Below, one piece after another: positions 43,601 through 52,600 of a stretch of DNA of 64,000 nt. The notes beneath the pieces are model-generated. The model worked only from the letters and a program-made list of their open reading frames with translations. It searched no databases and was not told the DNA's origin. Both the position numbers and the translations under genes were made by a program. This DNA is from Phoronis australis. Lineage: Eukaryota; Phoronida; Phoronidae. Location of the stretch: NCBI GenBank assembly GCA_002633005.1, contig NMRA01000485.1:58279-122278 (forward strand), given 5' to 3'. Position 1 is the stretch's first letter; the number at the start of each line of letters is the position of its first letter.

Positions 43601-46600
43601 ACTGTAAACATCTGCAATAGTTTGAAAAAGAGGCTGTCGGTAGACAAACCTTCCCGTGCAACAAAATTACACCAAGTGATTTACCAGACATTGGCCTGAA
43701 ATTCTTCTAATCGCCTCCTTAGCATTCACACTTTCATGTCCATTTAATAAAAATAAACCAAAAAGGTCACTCAGATTATCTTTAATAGGACTTTACACTG
43801 TACCCTCAGATTAGTCCACCACAAGCACGTCTCAGGTAACTGAACTTAAGATCTACTCCATCTGACCTAAGTTAGCCGGAGCAAAACCAAGACCCATTAA
43901 AAAGTGTGTAAGGTTATGCCAGGAATGAAGCAAGTTGTGAAATAAGACTGGTCCTGGATAAAAAACTGAAGAATGTCTGTAACCACCAATGTTATTACAA
44001 TTGAAGGTGTGGTCAAGGCAGCAGCACATGAGGGGTGAGTAGCATTTCCTCAACCATGGAAAATTGTGAATTAAGAATTTGCACGTGAACAAGATTTGAT
44101 GTAGGAGTGGACTAAACATTCCCATAACCTCATTTTTTACAAACCAGGTCAATCAGTTGAGTGAGTCTAATCAGATGCAATGCAAAGCAAAATCTCTGAC
44201 AGTAAAAAACAGCCAGGTTACGATTTTGAAACATTTCTCCACAAAATAAAGAATTGGTTGAATACACGACATGTGTCATTATTAACAATCCTTATTCCAT
44301 TCTGCTCCTATCCTCGGAACAGGAATTTTGCATATCGGAAAACTTGCTCCCGAAGTACAGCCAAAATAAAGAGTAAGAACATTTTAGTTCATTACAAGCA
44401 TGGTTTGAAGAGTGTGTACTGTAGATGTCACGAAACAACATTTTCTAAAGTCCTCTTATTTGCAATTAATGATACTGGGACACTAAATAACAGATAATAA
44501 TTATTTCAGCAATTATTTTTGTACAAAATAACCGTAGATTGTTCAGGCTCAGAGCTATAATGTGAAACTGTAAACACGGGGCATTAACAAATTTACCACT
44601 GTGACTGCACTATGCCTTAAATGTACTTATGTCAGTATCTTATTTTTGTAACTGGTATTTTTAACTGTAAATTAGTTATTTTAAAATACAAAAATCATCA
44701 CTCCCTCATAATTAGAGCCTTCTGCTGGCACACAACTGCCGGCAGATAATTGCGAAAGGAAAAAGCAAAATTCCGATAGCAAAAGTACATGTTTTCTTAT
44801 ATGTGCAAAACTAACTCAGCTGCTTGACATAAGGTTAGGAAAAAAATTCTACATCCAACAGTTTAAATCAGCTTCCGAAGTGTTATCCAGTCTGTTTGAG
44901 AATGTAGCTTACCCTACGATACCCAGGGAAAAGCCTTTTGGGCTTGTTTTACGAAACTTGAGGTGATATGATCGTGTTCTTGAACAGTGACTATGGAAAT
45001 AGACACTACATTATTACACTTAGTAACTTCATTATGAAAATACTACAAAGCAGATGTCAGGCACACCTCAGTATGAAGAAAATAAACGATGGTTGGATTG
45101 AGACATAATGACGAGACACTTTAAAGTTTTAGCAACCCTAATGAGACCTTTTTGAAAAGTACTGCGTCTTGGATGGTTAGTCACAAGCTGACATCTCAAT
45201 GTCAGTCACTGATGTTGTTCAATGGACGTGCAGTGAGTGCATGGGTCTCTTGTTGGGCCATTTACATCACTTTCCATTGTTTTGTGGATCAGTAAATTCG
45301 GGGGAAGTGAATAGTAATTACCAACAAAAGATGTCTGTCCAAGTTAGCCAGGGATTCATATTTGCACTAGAGGTGACTAGAAAAAAACGGTTGCTTTCCC
45401 CTTAATTAGGGGAACCTCAAAGCTCAACAAACTGAAACGGGTGTTTTCAATGACAAAATCTCAATTTATCTAATCTGCTCACCATAGCAGAGGTCAACAC
45501 CATTCCTGTAAACCGATTAAAACTACACACCCTTCTGTTTAGCACTCAGAAAAACGAGGCGACAAATACCACAACGGTCTCCTTTTAGCCATCAAGGATT
45601 TTATTTCTATAGCCATGAAAGGCATGCAAAGGGTTTACAATTTAGTGCACCAATTTCAGAAAATCATTAACTCAATCTAAAATTAAATTGCTTGGGTTCG
45701 ATTGCAGTTCACATCTCAATATCAGCTGCATGATGTTATTGTTTTTATTTATTTAATGTGATATCTGAAATGAGGGTGGCCTCTTCAGTGACAGCATTGC
45801 TTTCCAAGAGGTCCCTCAACAACTAAATATAAAACAGTAACATACCGGTAATACATTAAAGTAATAAAAAACAGATACAATTAGAACAGGTTGAGAAGAC
45901 AAAGGATGATGAAAATTGGTTTAAGAGAGATGAATTAAATAAAGAGATGATACTAGTCTATACAGTGAGAGTATTTTCAACAATGAAATACGAAAACCAG
46001 TTCAGTTTGACGCAGGCTTTAGAAGCAACTGAATTCTACACCCTTTAGAACAAGAATGTTGACAACAACTGGCGCACTACCAGGAATTTCTGTCAACAAT
46101 CCCTCCCAGATATACACCTGACTTAGAAGAGGTGATAATTAGGCTAAACTGGTGGTCATTTATTTTTCTATTATTTGTAAACAAAAAGAAACACAGAAGT
46201 AATGCCCCAGAAAATAAATTACTACAGGTTTTCACCAAGAACATCATACTAAAGCCACCAGCAGACTGGAAGCCTGTTGTAAGAAAAACCCAATAAGCCT
46301 TCAGTTATGAGTCCTGAGTGGACTGTCTAGCCTGTGGATGCGGTCTCCAATGAGTACTGAGTGGACTGTCTAGCCTGTGAATGCAGTCTCCAATGAGTCC
46401 TGAGTGGATTGTCTAGCCTGTGAATAGGGTCTCCACACACCTACTGGATCACAAACCACAGCACTAGGGCTACCTGCTGTGTGCTTGGGAGGTTTGGCAC
46501 AGCACCACAGCAAGGTTGTGTAGGACCTTAAGTCAAACATTTAAAAACTAACAAAAATCAGCTTCATAAAGTACATATTTCTTAATAGTAGAAATCTTGA

Positions 46601-49600
46601 TGTAGACTTTGATTTCAACATGATTAATGGCTTTTTAGTAAAACTAGCATAATGGAAGGAGCATCCCTGTTACACGTTTTATTTGAAATAAGTTTTTAAG
46701 ATGAAATCTGAGAAATGCTGCAACACTTTTCTACAATATCACTTCACTTTGGTTTTATGTAACTTGTGACTTGTTCATGAAAATCCTAAAAGTGTTATTT
46801 TGATGGCCCTCAAGCAGAGTCGTTTCAAGAGCAATTCCAAGCATTTTGTAAAACAGCGCATGTTAAGCACAGCATGGTAAAGTTTAGAACAACCAGTTCT
46901 TAGATATGACGTTTCAAACTTCAATGCAAGTCTCTCCTAGCCAATAATTATTCCAAAATCTTTTGATCAGGTCTAAACTTTTGATACTTCCAATCAAAAA
47001 ATCTCACAAATAGGTATCTCAACTAAAATGCTCGCTTCAAACACAATTAGTTTAAATTTGTAGTTCAAGGTAACTAACAAATAATTATTAAATGCTTCCG
47101 CAGAATCATCTTTTCTTAACGGAAACTTTTGTGCAGGTAATTTTCCATGGCTTAATTAGCCCTTTCCAAGAAACGGAGTACATAAAGGTTAATTACAAGA
47201 GCTAAGAAAAGACTGGTTTCTGCAGGGAACAACAAAACAATACTCCAATTTAACTTGCAAAAATAAATGCCAAGTATAACGGTGGCAAAAACAGAACAAA
47301 CACAACCTGTGCAGATTCTGTGACGTAACATTACGGAAATGTAAAAGAACGAACACCATACTAACCGCATAAGGTAACAAGTAATGGCAAAACACATTGG
47401 CCTAGCAAGCAATTGAATGAGACAGTAATCATGGGCAATACTGCTGAGGCTCTTTTAACATACCTTATGCATCCAACAAGACCGTTTCCACCTCTAGTAA
47501 CCATGTTAACCATGTTTAAAATGAGAGAGACTACAAACTCCAAATTTGGACAGCCCCTTAAATTTGGGACAATAAAATCCAAGATGAACTTGAATTTTGC
47601 CGATTCCGAAATATTGGACACCGATGATTTTTGCTTTAATCATATCTCAGATCAGTAGGCCTGATATTACACTTCTCAGATTTCAGATACTGCGCATTTG
47701 GGTAATAGGGTCGTATAAGGTAAATAATGGAAAACCTGGGTAAATGGGTCCTCTGTCCTGTAATTTTTAAACATGGGAATGCAAATATTGTGAATTTTTA
47801 ATAGTACGTACAAGCTATTACTTTAATCAAATAATCATTTTTCACTGTTACAAAATAGAGAATGTTCACACCAGGTAAGACTCGAGTAATTATAAACACA
47901 TCCAACAGTTGGCGAGAACTTTGTAATAAACTGCACAGTTATAATCTGAAGTATCGAAAGTGGAACATCTTGCCTATCTAAAGAGCCATACGCACACAGA
48001 CTTACACTAGAACAAGTTCCTCCTGAAAAAAGGTGTCGCTAGCTTTAGAGGCTGTGTGGATGCTATTCAAATTAGTGCAACTTACTTAAATTGTGACAAC
48101 TTAACCCACCTTACCGAGGTGGGGTAATTTGTTGTAGGATAACTTGCGCCACTTCTAATTCCTCTGTGGCCGCAAACCTGGGGCAAGGCAGATGTAATTA
48201 TCAGCTGACAGGTTTTCTTTTGCACGCCATAATGCATTAGGTGTTCATTGTCAGGCAGAACGACAACTTCCGAGCTACCCTAGTTATCGGATATGTAAGT
48301 GTGTGGACGCTCAACTTAAAAGTGGGGTAAGCTGCACTGGTGCAAATTGTTCTACAGTAGGCTTTGTGTGGACAGGACCCAGAGAGAATTCGTTAAGCAG
48401 TTGGCCTAGAAAAGGCAAGTTTCTATAAAAATAGTGTTAATTCACGATATTCCTTGCTCAAATACGTTAACTAAATGTACAGTTCACACCAAACCAATTT
48501 AAAGTTTACAATTCTTAGAATGGACACTTTAAACCACTTTTAAAAGCTGTAGCTGAGGTGTGGTTATAACACACAGTAAGGGTGGTTAACGAGAGGTTAC
48601 AATCATTTGACTCCAGGTGAACAAGGTGGTTGCAAAGCTATAACTCATTAGGTGGCGCTGGTGTCAAACCTCGTTAAAACCAATGTTGCACCGAGCACTG
48701 CTGGGGTGACTAGGAAAGCCATAGCATTGATGACTAGTGACTAAAACTACAAACCAGGGTTACTACAGTTTTAACTACAAGATTCCATGACAATTTCAAC
48801 AACTGTTAAGTAGAATGAGGCACAGCCACTTTAGTTTGCCTGAGCAATAACCATAGATTATAAAGACTCCTGATGCAGGCATTGTTATGTTCGACTATTT
48901 AGCCAGTGCTAGAGAAAATTTGTTTAACTTGATGTTTTGCATTCAAATGTGCTCGTATGTTTGTCACGGCACTTAGGGTCTCTGGCCTGAAATGCAATAA
49001 CGTAGGCTACTATGTAGCAGTCAGCTTTAAACACACAGCCCCNCACAGCCCCCCCCCCCCTCCTCCGGTAGCATTCTGCTGCAAGTGAAGCATTCCTGTG
49101 ATACTCTAATTGTCCTTCAAACAAATGGACTAGCATTCCAAAGGTAAAATATACCAATGAGCCCTGTGCCCATGCAGCAGCATCCCTAATGCCTCAGACA
49201 GCTGTTCACCACGGCTGTTGGTCATCATTATCTGTTGAGCTCTCAACACAGCTAAATTTGTACTGTGAGCTACACCAGGATTTTGTGAACAAATGAATTA
49301 CCCATTGACACAGCTTACTGGGAGCCAATGACCAAAATAGACAACAATAAATAACCAAAGGTGTAATGTTTATCTGTTCCAGCAGACCTATTGGAATGTG
49401 CTCTAGAGGAGCCCAACAGTAAGTTGACTAAGTTGAGTACAATTGAAATTCTCCAGTTCTTGTCTCTAAAATTAGGGACATGGAAATTCCAGCCAAATTT
49501 CCTGCTTCTCAAAGGTGTGAGATCACAGGTGGCGTGCGCCTGGAACCAACAGGAACTAGTAATCAATAAGTGATAATTACGTACCACAGCGCGACAGAAT

Positions 49601-52600
49601 GTGGATAGTAAAAATACAACACATTCGGACAACTACAATAACCAAAATTGCCATTTTTTCATTTTTTCATTAACGGTTCTCAGAAAAGCATTGTTGTGAC
49701 TCGCACCATAATTTCGTCAAATTATTGTCTGATGGTTACGATACTGAAAGAAATTTAAAATCATTGTTAAGGGCTACTTACTATTCATTAAAATACGCAA
49801 AACATTCACTTATCTAGCAAATTGTGTCTCGTTCCCAGTTCACATGTTCGCTAAATAATGCGAACGGTGGCAAGGGTCACTTTCACTGGCGTTTTGAAAA
49901 GGAAATACCACAGTGCACATGGAGAGGTGGGGGAAATTTGCCACATTACTCATTTTTCACATTAAAGTGATTTGGGTGGAGTGGTGATGAAACGAACTAA
50001 CTGCTGGTGGGAACGACCTCTTTGTGGACAGCTCGCCTATCTTGTTTTAACACTAAGCGAAAATACCCACAATGTATCTTGTGAAACTGCTGTCATTTTC
50101 CCCACTCATGTGAACGTAGTAAGACTACCACAGACTGGTCCAACCGAAGATAAAAACGTCATCCAAAGAAAGCTTATAGCAAATGATTTAGAATTAGTGA
50201 AGGAATATTTAAAAGTTGAGATCATCAATTCGCATCACTGCACGAGCTGCACTTTAGACTTGTTCCTCATGTAATTCCGAAGTCCTCTCCCACACCCCGG
50301 TACACATCTTAACCCTAGATACAAGCTAAAGAACCTTCTAGAGCAAACGAAAACGCGCATAATCCTAGGCTTGAACTTAAACGCAATCTTAAGACTGGAA
50401 ACATTTTTAACTTCAAATTACTATTTCCAATTTCGAGCTGCCTACAGAACACTGCTAAATCCATTTCCACGTTCAATTGCAACCAATTTAACTTGATTCA
50501 GTCCATCACAACCACTAAATGATTTTCAGGATTCCACTTGAGGTGGTCGAAAATCTATTAAATCCTGCTTGAAGATGATTATTTGGACAATTTTACCCCC
50601 AAACTAATGAAAGCAGAAAAGATGACAATCCAACTGTGCGAATACATAGTAGAAGTAGTAAATACACTTTATTCACGGTAAGAGAAAAAAATACAATTTA
50701 TACACATTTACGCTTATGGAGACTCCATGAAGGATTCGAAGGGTCCACTGACCACAGAGCCACCAGAGAATAAAAATACAGTGTTACAGACAATCAGAAT
50801 TACACAATTAGGCGATAATGTAATTTAAAACTACTTGTAAAAAGACTAGGAGAGATTATCGAAAATAGTTACACACAAAGCAGTTGGGAATAGTGCACTC
50901 AAGTTCATAAACTTCAAAACAAAATTCACGTTTTTAAAATAATATATAACACAGGATAACGAATGGGTGAAAAATTTTTAGGAAATACCTTTCAGGAAAG
51001 TTATTAATGATATGAGGTAGGGCATTGCGTACTGAATCTTCAGCAAATGAATTAGTACAACGAGGAGTTTGTAGAAGATGTCGTTTCCTTTAGTGTAATG
51101 TTCATGAACAGACCCACGTGTTGTTAAATTGAACGTGTTAAAAATAAAGGTAAGTAATTATGAACATATTTGTAGAAAAATATAATTATAGTAACAACAT
51201 ACAAGTCCTTTATTTTGAATATCTGTGTAGTCTTAAATAAAAGATCCGCATGGGTATTAAGATAGGTAGAGGTAATAGCGCGAATAACATTTTTCTGTAA
51301 TTTGTAACAGTGCCCTGTCCTCGACGGCTGCAACATGAGTCGGACAACCAAAAAAGATAACGACGAACTAAGAAAAAGCAAAAAGAACATAATCACCTCA
51401 ACTGTAAGCCACTAAACAATAGCCTTCTGTTGAAGAGGTGAATTTTTTATTTTAACCACATAATACAACTGGTCTCAATGTTTTTCTCGCTCAGACGAGA
51501 AGTGATTTCTGGGTTGTGTAAAAAATGAACTGTTCGTTACTGTTCTAGATCAAGCTGAGCCCTTAAAATGACACGTAGTGACAAGCCCGCAGCGAAAAGG
51601 CTGGCACCAAGTAATGACAACGTTTCGCTTCTTTCGACGCCCTGATATCGTCGCCTCTTCGATTAAGGAACAGTTTGAGACCAATTTCATAACAGTTGGC
51701 GGTCATAAGTCTACAGTAGTTCTTTGCAATGGAGGGTTCGTCATTGCCATTTTAATAACCATTCCAGTAAGGGACTCCGCAATTATCGTAATCAATTAAA
51801 AAACAAATCGAGCATCCCAATTCCACGATGTTGTAAAGCGGAAACAACAGCAAGCCAATGTGCTTTCTTTTGTTTTACTAATTCTATGTGTATGTATGTG
51901 ACTAGCATTAATAAATTGATAAACTCTATAAAAAACGTAAAAGGTTAATGTCACATCGGTGAAGGACACTGCAATTTTCTAGTTCACAATGATTCTGGTG
52001 AAGCTGAAATAAACACGTCTCCTAATCGTTTTATTAAGTGTTTACTGATTGCTAACACAACATTCCCTAAGGGAAATTATCATTATTATTAAGTGGAACA
52101 GCATTACGTCTTTAAAATTGCTTTTACTTTCCACGCGTTTTTTCTTCCACAAAAAGGGGACGTTAAGTAATTTTTGATGACAAATACTGAATTAATTAAA
52201 AGCGTTACAGCTCGTAAATTAGGTTTTCGTTTACCTGAACTGTCTTCACCTTCCATTAACTTCACAGATATGGACCCTTCGTTGGTCATTACACAGGTTT
52301 TCCACATGGGAAACCAATGTTTTGGCGTTTTATCAAAGTACGTTCGTCTTGCTTTCTTACAGAAAAGAAAACAACATCAAAATGCAGTTCAAATAATAGC
52401 TCTGGACTGAGTAGAGTATCCGGTACCTTGCATGTTGCCTGGAGCGGGTAAATTGTGCTCCACCAGTATTGACCAGAGCCCTCACTCACCTCAAGGAAAG
52501 TTGCCTGTGCCTTCTGAGGGCAATTTTTTGGTTTGGCCACGTCCTGGTCACCAACCTCCGTGATGCCTCAAGTTGCCAAACATAACATTCTCAGAAGTGA

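Noticed and set aside
47152-47621. Hydrophobic minus-strand ORFs in intron 2
   Set aside because: No family resemblance, overlapping frames and AT-rich composition suggest chance.
49021-49065. Third duplication around the n at 49043
   Set aside because: Only a 9-bp word is repeated beside a C run; no large homologous block.
52104-52540. Minus-strand frames between NKCC exons 2 and 3
   Set aside because: Exon 2 and exon 3 join directly at conserved residues (GVL-VRC), leaving no room for an exon here.
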